A DNA stretch of 33,044 nt from UBA3537 sp964219345 (GCA_964219345.1 CAXPPN010000001.1:1-33044), one strand, 5' to 3'. Counted from the stretch's first letter, positions 23,454 through 32,342 are shown. Notes: generated from the sequence alone by a model not told the origin. Program-made: numbers and translations.

Positions 23454-24592
23454 TAGTACCCAAATTCTGCTTGTATTCGATCGGCTCTCTCCAATAAATC
23501 GTCTTTTGTAATGCCATCAATTTCTTGATAAATATAGGCTTCCCGATAGGTTTTCATGGCTTTTTTTGGATTCCCAGTCGCTTCATAGAAGCGCCCCATG
23601 TAATAATTGTGTAAGAGGGATTCTGGATAAGATTCGCGCGCCAATTTCCCTAAATCCTTAAAATATTCAAACTGTTCATTTTTAGTAATAGCCGTAGCTA
23701 TAGCTCGAAAATCATTGAGAAGAATTTGCTTTTCAATACCAAAAAGAGTTTTTATTTTTTCATATTTTTCGATTAAATAATCTACTGGAGATGTTTCCAA
23801 TGTAAGAATATATTTTTTGTATTCAGAACGTGAAATTGGTTGATAAATTAAAAATGTGTGTTGGAGGGCGTTTGGTATAGAAGTATTGACTAGTCCATAG
23901 TGATCTAGTCCATCAAAATTGTCAAACTTATAAAATAAATTGTCAGATTCAATGACTTCTAATTTGATGTTTAACTCGGAAATTTCTTTGCGTTGTTCTC
24001 TAAAATCTTCACTGGATGTTGACATATAATAAAAGAGTGGAGATTTTAAATCTTTTAATCGTTCTGTAAGATTGGTATCCATGTATGGCGACATGCTTGG
24101 ACTTAAAGCGATATAGGCCTGGAATAGTGGTGCTTTTCGAAAGCTAAAGAAATTAATGAAATTTGCAGATTCGCCATGTCCAACTACAACTTTAAAATCT
24201 CCTGCTCGAAAATTTTCTTCTAAAAATGGCACTAGCTCTGCGCCTAAAAATTCATAAAATTTTGCACCGTCTTGAGTAGGAAAAAAAGTAGCGTCAGAAA
24301 CAAACAAATCATCGGACCTTGTTCCGTCTTGATTAACCCCTACGACTATCGCTTCTGGCATATCATCCCAATAGGAAGTATAATCCACATTACCCGCTAC
24401 AATTTCAAAGAGAAAATCGCCATCTAAAACTAATATTAATGGGTAAAACTTTTCAGTGTTTTTCTCATAGTTTCTGGGCAATTGTATTTTTAGTTCACGA
24501 GACCCTAGCCGATCTGATTCGATGTATTCGTACTGAGTTTGTGCAAATAAAGATGTTGTGCAAAACATTGCAAAAAGGATTAATCGTCTCAT
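23453..24592 (-). CDS. Secreted alpha/beta-hydrolase (esterase-like) with TPR-like tail
   Basis: The protein has 379 residues from MRRLILFAMFCTTSLFAQ, a clear signal peptide. The longer frame start at 24619 lacks one at its N-terminus and is rejected. The domain up to about 245 resembles the Fes/D-type putative esterases: FYPLILVLDGDFLFE, AIVVGVNQDGTRSDDL, and a His in GLDHYGLV (His231). The nucleophile elbow, normally GHSxGG, reads VVGHGESANF (138-142), so the usual Ser is Gly. The C-terminal part (about 300-379) looks like TPR helices (LLHNYYMGRFYEATGNPKKAMKTYREAY). Activity is therefore uncertain. It is translationally coupled to radA. Confidence 0.75.
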   Translation of the reverse strand: MRRLILFAMFCTTSLFAQTQYEYIESDRLGSRELKIQLPRNYEKNTEKFYPLILVLDGDFLFEIVAGNVDYTSYWDDMPEAIVVGVNQDGTRSDDLFVSDATFFPTQDGAKFYEFLGAELVPFLEENFRAGDFKVVVGHGESANFINFFSFRKAPLFQAYIALSPSMSPYMDTNLTERLKDLKSPLFYYMSTSSEDFREQRKEISELNIKLEVIESDNLFYKFDNFDGLDHYGLVNTSIPNALQHTFLIYQPISRSEYKKYILTLETSPVDYLIEKYEKIKTLFGIEKQILLNDFRAIATAITKNEQFEYFKDLGKLARESYPESLLHNYYMGRFYEATGNPKKAMKTYREAYIYQEIDGITKDDLLERADRIQAEFGY

Positions 24593-24668
24593 TAAATTGG
24601 CATTAATTTGAATTGCCAAGTTAATGAAATCAGTTAAAAAAAAGAAGTTAAACCAAAGTTTGTTTTGC

Positions 24669-25631
24669 TTAATGCTTTGGGTTGAATTTATTATAAAAAG
24701 GCAATAAAATTAGAGATATACCCCCTAAAACAACAAGCATAACAGTTTGTGAAGTCCACATGATCCAACCAAAAGCAAGACTAGGACCTTCGGCAACATC
24801 AAAAATTGAAAATGCAGCATAAATAGCTAGTGGATAGGCTCCTATACCTCCGTTTGTAAGAGCAATACTAAACCCTGCTGCAATAAATCCTATTATAACT
24901 GCCGAAAATGGGAGGTTTGAAATTGCATCAAGAGAAAATGTGGTTACATAAAACATCATTACATACATTACCCAAATAAAAAGTGTATGAGCAATAAATA
25001 CCCATTTCTTTTTCATTTTAAAGATGCTTAAAACGCCCTCCAGAAATCCCATAAAAAAGGCTTTTAATTTAAGTATAAGTGGATGTTTACCTCTTTTGAA
25101 TAATAAATAAAGCCCATAAAGGATTGCAGTAAATAGTATAAAAAATAACCATTGTTTTTTGAAGTTAATGCCTGCAAACAGAAAATTGTATATAAAGTCA
25201 AATTCTAGAAAAAAAGTTATAATAACAATCAAAAACATTACAAGAGCATCTGCAACACGTTCGGCGACAATAGTTCCAAAACCTTTTTCAAAAGGAACTC
25301 CTTCATAATTTGTAAGAATTGTAGCTCGAGATATTTCACCTGCGCGAGGTATTGTGTAATTGATGAGATAGGCTGAAAACACGGCCATTAAACTATTTGG
25401 AAAACGTAAGGTAAATCCCATGGGCTCTATCATAAACTTCCAACGATAGGCACGTGATATATGGCTTAAAATCCCCAGAAAAACACCTAAACCAATCCAT
25501 AAATAATTGACATTTTTGAAATATACTATAAGTGTTTCAATAGGTGTTTTTTGCAGTGAATACCATACCAAAATCCCTCCTAGCAAAAGTGGTAATACAA
25601 TTTTTAGAATGGACTTAACGGGTGTATTCAA
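24669..25631 (-). CDS. Flippase-like membrane protein (LPG synthase TM / UPF0104 family)
   Basis: The protein has 320 residues and about eight membrane helices. Family signs are the polar stretch ISRAYRWKFMIEPMG after helix 2, INYTIPRAGEISRATILTNYEGVPFEKGFGTIVAERVADA (only this block is well conserved), and ALTNGGIGAYPLAIYAAF near the C-terminus. Relatives include the membrane part of lysyl-phosphatidylglycerol synthase and AglD. Substrate movement of a lipid is inferred from the family. It begins 5 bp after panD, so it is in the pan operon. Confidence 0.88.
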   Translation of the reverse strand: MNTPVKSILKIVLPLLLGGILVWYSLQKTPIETLIVYFKNVNYLWIGLGVFLGILSHISRAYRWKFMIEPMGFTLRFPNSLMAVFSAYLINYTIPRAGEISRATILTNYEGVPFEKGFGTIVAERVADALVMFLIVIITFFLEFDFIYNFLFAGINFKKQWLFFILFTAILYGLYLLFKRGKHPLILKLKAFFMGFLEGVLSIFKMKKKWVFIAHTLFIWVMYVMMFYVTTFSLDAISNLPFSAVIIGFIAAGFSIALTNGGIGAYPLAIYAAFSIFDVAEGPSLAFGWIMWTSQTVMLVVLGGISLILLPFYNKFNPKH

Positions 25632-25636
25632 TAGAA

Positions 25637-25987
25637 TTATTTCAAAAGGTTTGTAGCTTCATCAGGAAAAACTAAAGAAGGTTTGAATGTTTTGGCTTCT
25701 TCTTGACTCATCATTGCATAAGTGATTAAAATCAGAACATCTCCAATTTTTACTTTGTGGGCGGCAGCTCCATTAAGTGTAATTTCTCCAGAATTTCTCG
25801 GGCCTGGTATAACATAGGTTTCTAGGCGTTCGCCGTTGTTATTATTAACAACTTGGATTTTTTCACCTTGAACAATATTAGCGGCATCCATCAAATCCTC
25901 ATCGATGGTGATACTTCCAATATAATTTAAATCAGCGCCGGTAACTTTGACGCGGTGAATTTTTGATTTAACAACGTGTATTTGCAT
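25637..25987 (-). CDS. panD: PanD, aspartate 1-decarboxylase
   Basis: The protein has 116 residues. The self-cleavage site is in LNYIGSITIDEDLMDAANI: cleavage between Gly and Ser makes the pyruvoyl cofactor. NGERLETYVIPGPRNSGEITLNGAAAHKVKIGDVLILITYA fits the family through to the end. It makes beta-alanine for pantothenate. It lies 13 bp after panC, the next enzyme of the pathway. Confidence 0.95.
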   Translation of the reverse strand: MQIHVVKSKIHRVKVTGADLNYIGSITIDEDLMDAANIVQGEKIQVVNNNNGERLETYVIPGPRNSGEITLNGAAAHKVKIGDVLILITYAMMSQEEAKTFKPSLVFPDEATNLLK

Positions 25988-26000
25988 GCTGCAAAGGTAA

Positions 26001-26855
26001 TTAATTTAATGCGATATTATCAATCAATCGAACCTCTCGAACATAGACTGCGATAAAGGCACGATACTTCATTTTGTCTTGTTTTTGGTCTATTGATTCA
26101 AGTGTCAATTCATTTGAAATTTCAAAATATTCTAATGTTAAAATAGGGTCGTTTTCAAATTGTTGATCAACCCATTCTTTAATTTTAGTGGCATCTTCTG
26201 TGCCAAATTTTTCTTTAGTTGTTTTTAAAACGCTAAAAATTTTGGCCGCATGAATCTGCTCTTCTTCTGTTAAATGTACATTTCTTGAACTCATTGCCAA
26301 ACCGTTATTTTCTCTTAAAATTGGACAGCCTACTATTTTTACAGGCAATTTTGTGTGCTCTACTAATTTTCTGATGATAGCCAATTGCTGAAAATCTTTC
26401 TCGCCAAAGTATGCATTATTTGGCTGAACAATTTCAAATAAGCATTGGACAACCGTACCCACACCATCAAAATGCCCTGGTCTAAATTTTCCTTCCATTT
26501 GATGTTCTAAGCCATCAAAATTAAAAGATTGTTTTGAAATAGTATTTCCATATATATCTTCTGGTTCAGGGGCATAAACCATAATATTTGGCGATGATAA
26601 TGTTTTGAGTTTTTTTATATCTGCCTCTAAAGTTCTTGGGTAATGATCCAAATCGGAAGCATTATTAAATTGAGTTGGGTTGACAAAAATACTAACCACA
26701 ACACAATCATTCTCTTTCAATGCACTTTGAATTAATGACAAATGCCCTTGATGCAAGGCACCCATAGTAGGCACCAAACCAATCTGAAAACTCTCTTCTT
26801 TTTTTTGCGCCAATAAAGTATTTAGCGCGTGTTTTGTTGCAAAAACTTTCATCAT
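26001..26855 (-). CDS. panC: PanC, pantothenate synthetase
   Basis: The protein has 284 residues from MMKVFATKHALN. The longer frame from 26903 begins upstream of the -7 element at 26874-26881 and is rejected. Family motifs are LVPTMGALHQGHLSLI (HxGH), VSIFVNPTQFN, YFGEKDFQQL, GCPILRENNGLAMSSRN. It joins pantoate and beta-alanine with ATP. It is first in the operon panC-panD-flippase, with the esterase and radA following on the same strand. Confidence 0.94.
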   Translation of the reverse strand: MMKVFATKHALNTLLAQKKEESFQIGLVPTMGALHQGHLSLIQSALKENDCVVVSIFVNPTQFNNASDLDHYPRTLEADIKKLKTLSSPNIMVYAPEPEDIYGNTISKQSFNFDGLEHQMEGKFRPGHFDGVGTVVQCLFEIVQPNNAYFGEKDFQQLAIIRKLVEHTKLPVKIVGCPILRENNGLAMSSRNVHLTEEEQIHAAKIFSVLKTTKEKFGTEDATKIKEWVDQQFENDPILTLEYFEISNELTLESIDQKQDKMKYRAFIAVYVREVRLIDNIALN

Positions 26856-26873
26856 TTGAAAATTAACGGCCTG

Positions 26874-26881
26874 CAAACTTA
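26874..26881 (-). promoter_or_regulatory. -7 element of panC
   Basis: On the minus strand TAAGTTTG matches TAnnTTTG, 18 bp before the ATG at 26855. It lies 31 bp from the divergent -7 element at 26913-26920, so the two promoters overlap. Confidence 0.6.
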
Positions 26882-26912
26882 AGCTATTAGCGTTAATCTG
26901 CATAAAATTTTG

Positions 26913-26920
26913 TACTTTTG
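26913..26920 (+). promoter_or_regulatory. -7 element of the GT5-like gene
   Basis: TACTTTTG matches TAnnTTTG, 36 bp before the ATG at 26957. Confidence 0.5.
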
Positions 26921-26956
26921 CATGATTTTTGTTGATAACACTAAGAAGATGAATTT

Positions 26957-27766
26957 ATGAAAGATAAGAGAATATTGTACGTATCATCAGAAGTAATTCC
27001 CTATTTGCCAGAAACAGAGATTTCTTCTATGTCCTTTGAAGCCCCAAGAATGGTTAATAAACAAGGAGGGCAAATACGAATATTCATGCCACGCTATGGG
27101 AACATCAATGAACGCCGTCATCAACTTCATGAGGTAATTCGTTTGTCTGGAATTAATTTAGTTGTCAATGATTTGGATATGCCACTAATTATCAAAGTTG
27201 CATCTATTCCAAAGGAAAGAATTCAGGTGTATTTTATTGACAACGAAGAATATTTTAAAAGAAAAGCAACTTTTACGGATGAAGACGGAAAATTGTTTGA
27301 GGACAATGATGAACGTGCTATTTTCTTTGCAAAAGGTGTTATTGAAACAGTTAAAAAACTCAATTGGGCGCCAGACATTATACATGTTCATGGATGGATG
27401 GCATCATTATTGCCACTTTATTTGAAAGAATATTACAAAGATGAGCCACTTTTTAATGACAGTAAAATTGTAACTTCTGTTTATGAGCAAAGTTTTGATG
27501 AGGAGCTAAATAATGAATTAATTAATAAGGTTAAGTTTGACGAAATTAAAGACAATCATCTTGAAAATTTAAACCCCCCAAATTATGTCAACCTAATTAA
27601 AACAGCTATTGATTTTTCGGATGGACTGATTAAAGGATCAAAAGAACTTCCTAAAGAATTGGAAACATATATAAAAGATATTGATAAACCTGTTTTGGAG
27701 TATCAGTACCCCGAAGAATTCGCAGAAGCATATACCGATTTTTACACTACTGAAATTTTAAATTAG
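26957..27766 (+). CDS. Glycogen/starch synthase-like N-terminal domain protein
   Basis: The protein has 269 residues, about half the length of GlgA. The start, DKRILYVSSEVIPYLPETEISSM, follows the GT5 N-terminal Rossmann domain. MVNKQGGQIRIFMPRYGNINERRHQLHEVIRLSG and WAPDIIHVHGWMASLLPLYLKEYY are typical. The ADP-glucose-binding KTGGLADV loop is replaced by PETEISSM and the whole C-terminal GT domain is missing. It is unlikely to be an active glycogen synthase. The neighbour set panC/GT5-like/DUF4270/glmS is one I recall from many Flavobacteriia. Its role is unknown, possibly regulatory. Confidence 0.85.
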   Translation: MKDKRILYVSSEVIPYLPETEISSMSFEAPRMVNKQGGQIRIFMPRYGNINERRHQLHEVIRLSGINLVVNDLDMPLIIKVASIPKERIQVYFIDNEEYFKRKATFTDEDGKLFEDNDERAIFFAKGVIETVKKLNWAPDIIHVHGWMASLLPLYLKEYYKDEPLFNDSKIVTSVYEQSFDEELNNELINKVKFDEIKDNHLENLNPPNYVNLIKTAIDFSDGLIKGSKELPKELETYIKDIDKPVLEYQYPEEFAEAYTDFYTTEILN

Positions 27767-27778
27767 CCCCAAAATTTT

Positions 27779-29404
27779 ATGAAACAAATGAAGCATAATT
27801 TGTCAAAATTATTTATCCTAAGTTTGGTGACATCTCTTTTCTTTGCTTGCGAAAAAGAATTTTCTGAGATAGGATCTGGAATTGTTGGTGACCCAAATAT
27901 CGAAATAAAATACCAAGCTTACCCGGCAAAAACTTATAACTATCGTATTACACCATTTCAATCTAATGGTCTTCCCAAAAACTTTTTAGGATATTATAAT
28001 GATCCCGTATTTGGATCAACGTCTGTTCATTTTCTTGCGCAACTTACACCAAAAAATTACAATGTAAGTTTTGGCGACAATCCTGTTTTAGACTCTGTAG
28101 TTTTAACAATTCCTTACGCTGTCAAGAAAAAAGATGATGTATATACTATTGATTCGCTTTATGGTGAGCACCCTGTCAAGCTATCTATTTTTAAAAATAA
28201 TTTTCTATTACGTGATTTTGACCCCAATAGCGACTTAGACGAAAGTCAGCGCTATTTTTCAGATGGTAGTCTTTCTAGTACTGAACAACTCAATGCTTCA
28301 GATTTAGAAGGTGAACTACTATATACTACGTCTGATTTCTTTCCAAGTAATGAAGAAATTGTATTAACAGAAGAAAATGACGAAGGAGAAATGGAAACTT
28401 CAGCAACATTAGCTCCAAGTTTTCGTATAAGATTAGATGAAATAGCTTCATTGCCTAACAATTTTTGGGAAGAATTATTTCTTGAAAAGGAAGATAGCGA
28501 AGAGCTATCAAATAGTAATAATTTTTACAATCACTTTCGAGGGTTATACTTCAAAGTTGAGGCTATAGATCCAAATAATGGCAACTTAATTCAGTTAGAT
28601 TTTGCATCTAGCAGTGCACATTTAAAATTACATTATAAATACGATAACACTGGAACTGATGGTGGAATAACAACCAGAAACAGCACCTATGACATGGGAT
28701 TTAACGGCAACCGCATTAGCATTTATGAAAATGACTTTAATGCTAACATACTTCAATCTATTGCAAACGCCAATGAACAAGACGGCGATGAACATATTTA
28801 CCTAAAAGGCGGCGAAGGATCGATGGCTATTGTAGAACTTTTTTCTGAGGATGGAGCGGGAAATGATTTTGATGATTTTATCACAGACTTTAGAGAAAAT
28901 GATGGTGAAGAGACCACAATAAAGAGGTTAATCAATGAAGCTTATTTAGAATTTTACATTGATGAATCCATCACAGGTACAGATGCAGATCATCCAAATC
29001 GTATTTTTGTATATGATTTAAACAATAATGTTCCCCTTGTGGATTATTATCTAGACAATTCTGTTAACACTGCAACATCTGATTCAAAATACACACACCT
29101 TGTCCCTGTTAGTACAGAAACTGACGATCAAGGAACAGAGCATAAAAAATATAAAGTTCGTCTTACGGGCCACCTTAATAACATTGTAACTAAGGATTCT
29201 ACAAATGTAAAACTTGGGCTTTTGGTATCCTCTAATGTAGGTGCTGTTGATATGAAAAAACTTCAGCAATATAATCAAGATGTAAAGGGCATCCCCTCAG
29301 GGAATATTCTTTCTCCAAAGAGTGTTGTAGTGCATGGTAGTAATACTAGTGATGAACATAAAAAAGTAAAACTTAAAGTGTATTATACCGAACCAACCAA
29401 CTAA
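27779..29404 (+). CDS. DUF4270 surface lipoprotein
   Basis: The protein has 541 residues. The signal peptide ends in a lipobox (SLVTSLFFAC, Cys24 from the first Met) with CEKEFSEIGSGIVGD after it, the usual opening of DUF4270 proteins. The remainder is beta-rich with Asp/Asn-rich loops and no enzyme motif: YNDPVFGSTSVHFLAQLTP, VLDSVVLTIPY, LYFKVEA, AYLEFYID. It is probably exported to the outer membrane or cell surface. It starts 12 bp after the GT5-like gene and ends 5 bp before glmS, so it is co-transcribed with both. A second ATG three codons later is an equal candidate start. Confidence 0.88.
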   Translation: MKQMKHNLSKLFILSLVTSLFFACEKEFSEIGSGIVGDPNIEIKYQAYPAKTYNYRITPFQSNGLPKNFLGYYNDPVFGSTSVHFLAQLTPKNYNVSFGDNPVLDSVVLTIPYAVKKKDDVYTIDSLYGEHPVKLSIFKNNFLLRDFDPNSDLDESQRYFSDGSLSSTEQLNASDLEGELLYTTSDFFPSNEEIVLTEENDEGEMETSATLAPSFRIRLDEIASLPNNFWEELFLEKEDSEELSNSNNFYNHFRGLYFKVEAIDPNNGNLIQLDFASSSAHLKLHYKYDNTGTDGGITTRNSTYDMGFNGNRISIYENDFNANILQSIANANEQDGDEHIYLKGGEGSMAIVELFSEDGAGNDFDDFITDFRENDGEETTIKRLINEAYLEFYIDESITGTDADHPNRIFVYDLNNNVPLVDYYLDNSVNTATSDSKYTHLVPVSTETDDQGTEHKKYKVRLTGHLNNIVTKDSTNVKLGLLVSSNVGAVDMKKLQQYNQDVKGIPSGNILSPKSVVVHGSNTSDEHKKVKLKVYYTEPTN

Positions 29405-29409
29405 AATAC

Positions 29410-31257
29410 ATGTGTGGAATTGTAGGATATATTGGTCACAGAGATGCACACTCCATTATCATAAAAGGTCTTCAACGCCTAGAGTATAGAGGTTATGATA
29501 GTGCAGGAATAGCACTTTTTGATGGAAAAGACATCAACGTAACAAAAACTAAAGGGAAAGTAAGTGACCTTCAAGATAAAATAAATTCTGAAAACAATAC
29601 TGTTGGGAATATTGGTATTGGACACACACGCTGGGCAACACATGGTGTGCCAAATGATATTAACTCACACCCTCATTATTCAAATTCTGGGAATCTCGTT
29701 ATTATACACAATGGAATCATTGAAAATTATGCCTCCATAAAAAAAGAGCTTACAAAAAGAGGGTACACATTTCAATCGGATACTGATACTGAAGTCTTAG
29801 TAAATCTCATTGAAGATGTTCAAAAAAACGGAAATTACAAACTTGGAAAAGCAGTTCAAATAGCTCTAAATCAGGTTGTTGGCGCCTATGCTATTGCTGT
29901 TTTTGATGTTAAAAAACCAAACGAAATTGTAGCTGCACGACTAGGGAGTCCGCTAGCTGTTGGTGTAGGTGATGGAGAATTTTTTATTGCTAGTGACGCC
30001 TCACCATTTATTGAATATACAAATAATGCTATTTATTTGGAAGACGAAGAAATGGCTGTTATTCGTATACATAAAGACGCTAAAATTCGAAAAATAAAGG
30101 ATGACAAACTTGTTGATCCATATGTTCAGACCCTTAAGCTTAATATTGAACAAATAGAAAAGGGAGGATATGAGCACTTTATGCTTAAAGAAATTTTTGA
30201 ACAACCTAGTGCAATAAAAGATACTTACAGAGGGCGATTGAATGTCAATAAAGGGATCATCAAAATGGCTGGTGTTGAGGATAATTTAGAAAAATTCCTC
30301 AATGCTCAAAAAATAACGATTGTTGCCTGTGGAACTTCTTGGCATGCAGGATTGGTCGCAGAATATGTTTTTGAAGATTTAGCACGTATCCCCGTTGAAG
30401 TTGAATATGCTTCAGAATTCCGATACAGAAACCCTGTGATTTCTAACAAAGATATTGTTATTGCTATTTCTCAATCTGGAGAAACAGCAGACACCCTCGC
30501 AGCCATAAAATTGGCAAAAGAGAAAGGCGCATTTGTTTTTGGAATTTGTAATGTGGTAGGATCCTCAATTTCAAGAGAAACTGATGCAGGAGCTTATACT
30601 CATGCTGGCCCAGAAATTGGAGTAGCATCTACCAAAGCATTTACAACTCAAATTACGCTGCTTTCGCTAATTGCCTTGAGACTTGCAAAAGCAAAAGGTT
30701 CAATATCAAACTCTGATTTCAAACGCTATTTAATAGAACTCGAAACAATTCCAGAAAAAGTTGAAGGGGTTTTAAAATCTGATGCACTAAGTAAACAAAT
30801 TGCAGATATTTATAAAAATGTATCAAACTTTCTATACTTGGGGAGAGGATTCAATTTTCCAGTGGCTTTAGAAGGTGCTCTTAAACTCAAAGAAATCTCA
30901 TACATCCATGCAGAAGGTTATCCTGCCGCAGAAATGAAACATGGCCCAATTGCACTAATAGATGAAAATATGCCAATCGTAGTGATTGCCACAAAATATG
31001 GGCATTACGAAAAAATTGTAAGTAACATTCAAGAAATTAAATCCCGAAAAGGAAAGATTATTGGTATTGTAACTAAAGGCGATGCAGAAGTAAAAGCCAT
31101 AGCCGACCATGTTATCGAAATTCCTGAAACTTCGGAGCTGTTATCACCACTTCTAACAACTATACCATTGCAATTGTTGTCTTATCATATTGCAGTATTG
31201 TTAAACAAAAACGTTGACCAGCCTAGAAATTTAGCGAAATCTGTTACAGTAGAGTAA
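29410..31257 (+). CDS. glmS: GlmS, glutamine-fructose-6-phosphate aminotransferase
   Basis: The 615-residue length is full. The N-terminal glutaminase domain begins MCGIVGYIGHRDA with the catalytic Cys2, and HTRWATHGVPNDINSHPH follows. The two SIS isomerase domains carry TIVACGTSWHAGLVAEY, AISQSGETADTLAA and GRGFNFPVALEGALKLKEIS, ending PRNLAKSVTVE. It makes glucosamine-6-phosphate for the cell wall. It is the last gene of the run from 26957. A 1.1-kb inverted-repeat unit begins 5 bp after its stop, so normal downstream sequence or a terminator may have been displaced. Confidence 0.97.
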   Translation: MCGIVGYIGHRDAHSIIIKGLQRLEYRGYDSAGIALFDGKDINVTKTKGKVSDLQDKINSENNTVGNIGIGHTRWATHGVPNDINSHPHYSNSGNLVIIHNGIIENYASIKKELTKRGYTFQSDTDTEVLVNLIEDVQKNGNYKLGKAVQIALNQVVGAYAIAVFDVKKPNEIVAARLGSPLAVGVGDGEFFIASDASPFIEYTNNAIYLEDEEMAVIRIHKDAKIRKIKDDKLVDPYVQTLKLNIEQIEKGGYEHFMLKEIFEQPSAIKDTYRGRLNVNKGIIKMAGVEDNLEKFLNAQKITIVACGTSWHAGLVAEYVFEDLARIPVEVEYASEFRYRNPVISNKDIVIAISQSGETADTLAAIKLAKEKGAFVFGICNVVGSSISRETDAGAYTHAGPEIGVASTKAFTTQITLLSLIALRLAKAKGSISNSDFKRYLIELETIPEKVEGVLKSDALSKQIADIYKNVSNFLYLGRGFNFPVALEGALKLKEISYIHAEGYPAAEMKHGPIALIDENMPIVVIATKYGHYEKIVSNIQEIKSRKGKIIGIVTKGDAEVKAIADHVIEIPETSELLSPLLTTIPLQLLSYHIAVLLNKNVDQPRNLAKSVTVE

Positions 31258-31262
31258 GGTTA

Positions 31263-31280
31263 TGTGTTCAAAGTTGTAAC
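31263..31280 (+). repeat. Terminal inverted repeat, left
   Basis: TGTGTTCAAAGTTGTAAC is the exact reverse complement of 32343-32360. The next bases extend the match with one mismatch (CCC against TCC). GTTGTA-ACCCC-TACAAC (31273-31289) adds a small hairpin. Confidence 0.85.
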
Positions 31281-31325
31281 CCCTACAACCTAATCGTAAA
31301 GTTCTCAATATCAATTACTACCACC

Positions 31326-31589
31326 AAACTTTGGGAATCAAATTATAGTGATTACCAACAGTATTTATTCAATCGAATTTGTGAATATAAAGAGAATAAT
31401 GTAACACCTATTGGATATAGAAAAATATCTAAAATATTCCATGAAGAAGGGTTAAAAACACTCCACGGGAATGTGTTTAAGAATAACCATGTTCATTCCA
31501 TTTATAAGAAAGGAAAGATTAGAGAGGAACGAATCAATAGAGAAGATATCGTTGAGATTTCTCAAGTTACAATTGAGGAATTAAAATAA
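31326..31589 (+). pseudogene. Decayed 3' fragment of a recombinase-like gene
   Basis: The frame has no ATG, GTG or TTG start and runs open back into the left inverted repeat. It ends at TAA 31587-31589. The product KLWESNYSDYQQYLFNRICE... and GYRKISKIFHEEGLKTLHGN, FKNNHVHSIYKKGKIREER has the look of the serine-recombinase 'recombinase' domain, where a helix-turn-helix reads I-x2-L-x3-G-x2-T-x2-G-x3-(w)-x4-V-x2-I. It is probably the last piece of a former recombinase or transposition gene. Assignment to a family is tentative. Confidence 0.4.
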
Positions 31590-31606
31590 TAGATTAATTT
31601 TTGACT

Positions 31607-31651
31607 AAATGTAAAGTTTTTTTGTCATTATGTAAAAAATACTTTACATTT
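31607..31651. promoter_or_regulatory. Operator with 11-bp inverted repeat upstream of membrane/XRE pair
   Basis: AAATGTAAAGT (31607-31617) is the exact reverse complement of ACTTTACATTT (31641-31651). A further TGTAAA (31631) gives an inner repeat with TTTACA (31643). The repeats cover both promoter elements, so the XRE protein encoded in the operon is a likely autoregulator. Confidence 0.65.
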
Positions 31652-31652
31652 G
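31621..31652 (+). promoter_or_regulatory. Promoter of the membrane/XRE pair
   Basis: TTTG at 31621-31624, a 20-bp spacer and TACATTTG at 31645-31652 match the Bacteroidota consensus. The ATG at 31674 is 22 bp downstream; it supports that start over the TTG at 31650, which lies within the -7 element. Confidence 0.7.
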
Positions 31653-31673
31653 TTGAAATTAAAAAATTATAAT

Positions 31674-32132
31674 ATGAGTTATTTATTTAGTAATAAGTTT
31701 AAAAAAACAAGTGGTGTGGTTTTTTATTTGTCAATACTAGTTGGATTATTTTTACTCTTGACAGATAGAATACAAGATATTTTTGTTGTCAACGTTTTTT
31801 CAATTTTTTCATATGAATGGTTTGGTTCAGAACAAACAGGTTTTGGTTGGATAGAAAATGGGTTAGGTGACGAAATTTTTACCCTATTAATTATTGTTTC
31901 AGGATTAATAAACTCTTTTAGTAAAGAGAAAATAGAAGATGAATTAATCTCAAGAATTAGATTAGAAAGTTTGTCCTTATCTCTGTTTATAAGTTTTGGG
32001 TTAATAATTATATCTACATTTTTAGTGTTTAATATTAACTACATGTATGTATTAGTATTCAACTTATTTTTAATAATTCTCTTGTTTAATTTAATACTTA
32101 AGTTCAGACTATTCAAACACTATAACTCATGA
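31674..32132 (+). CDS. Four-helix membrane protein paired with an XRE regulator
   Basis: The protein has 152 residues from MSYLFSNKFKKTSG. Four hydrophobic stretches are at about 13-31, 67-84, 99-120 and 121-142. A soluble loop between helices 1 and 2 (SYEWFGSEQTGFGWIENGLGDE) is rich in aromatic residues. A charged loop (SKEKIEDELISRIRLESL) follows helix 2. The stop overlaps the XRE start (ATGA). Similar pairs of a small membrane protein and a 64-66-residue XRE protein are widespread in bacteria. I do not recognise the exact family or function; signalling or a toxin-like role is possible. Confidence 0.75.
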   Translation: MSYLFSNKFKKTSGVVFYLSILVGLFLLLTDRIQDIFVVNVFSIFSYEWFGSEQTGFGWIENGLGDEIFTLLIIVSGLINSFSKEKIEDELISRIRLESLSLSLFISFGLIIISTFLVFNINYMYVLVFNLFLIILLFNLILKFRLFKHYNS

Positions 32133-32323
32133 AAAATAATTTAAAGTTATATCGAACAAAGTCTGGATATACACAAGAAGATATTTCAAAAAAAATAGGT
32201 GTTTCTAGACAAACAATAAACTCTATTGAAAATAACAGATTTCATCCCTCAATACTATTGTGTTTGAAACTTTCTAAAGAATTGGATTGTCGGTTAGATG
32301 ATTTGTTTTTTCTTGAAAGTTGA
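32129..32323 (+). CDS. XRE-family helix-turn-helix regulator
   Basis: The protein has 64 residues. LYRTKSGYTQEDISKKIGVSRQTINSIENNRFHPS holds the five-helix Cro/C1 HTH, with recognition helix VSRQTINSIE. The tail LCLKLSKELDCRLDDLFFLES fits YozG-like short XRE proteins. It overlaps the membrane-protein gene by 4 bp and probably represses the shared promoter through the 11-bp inverted repeat. Confidence 0.92.
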   Translation: MKNNLKLYRTKSGYTQEDISKKIGVSRQTINSIENNRFHPSILLCLKLSKELDCRLDDLFFLES

Positions 32324-32342
32324 TGTGGGAAAGTAACAGGGA

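Noticed and set aside
31255..31262. Target-site duplication of the inverted-repeat cassette
   Set aside because: The bases next to the two repeats do not match; the nearby GTAGA on both sides is not adjacent on the left.
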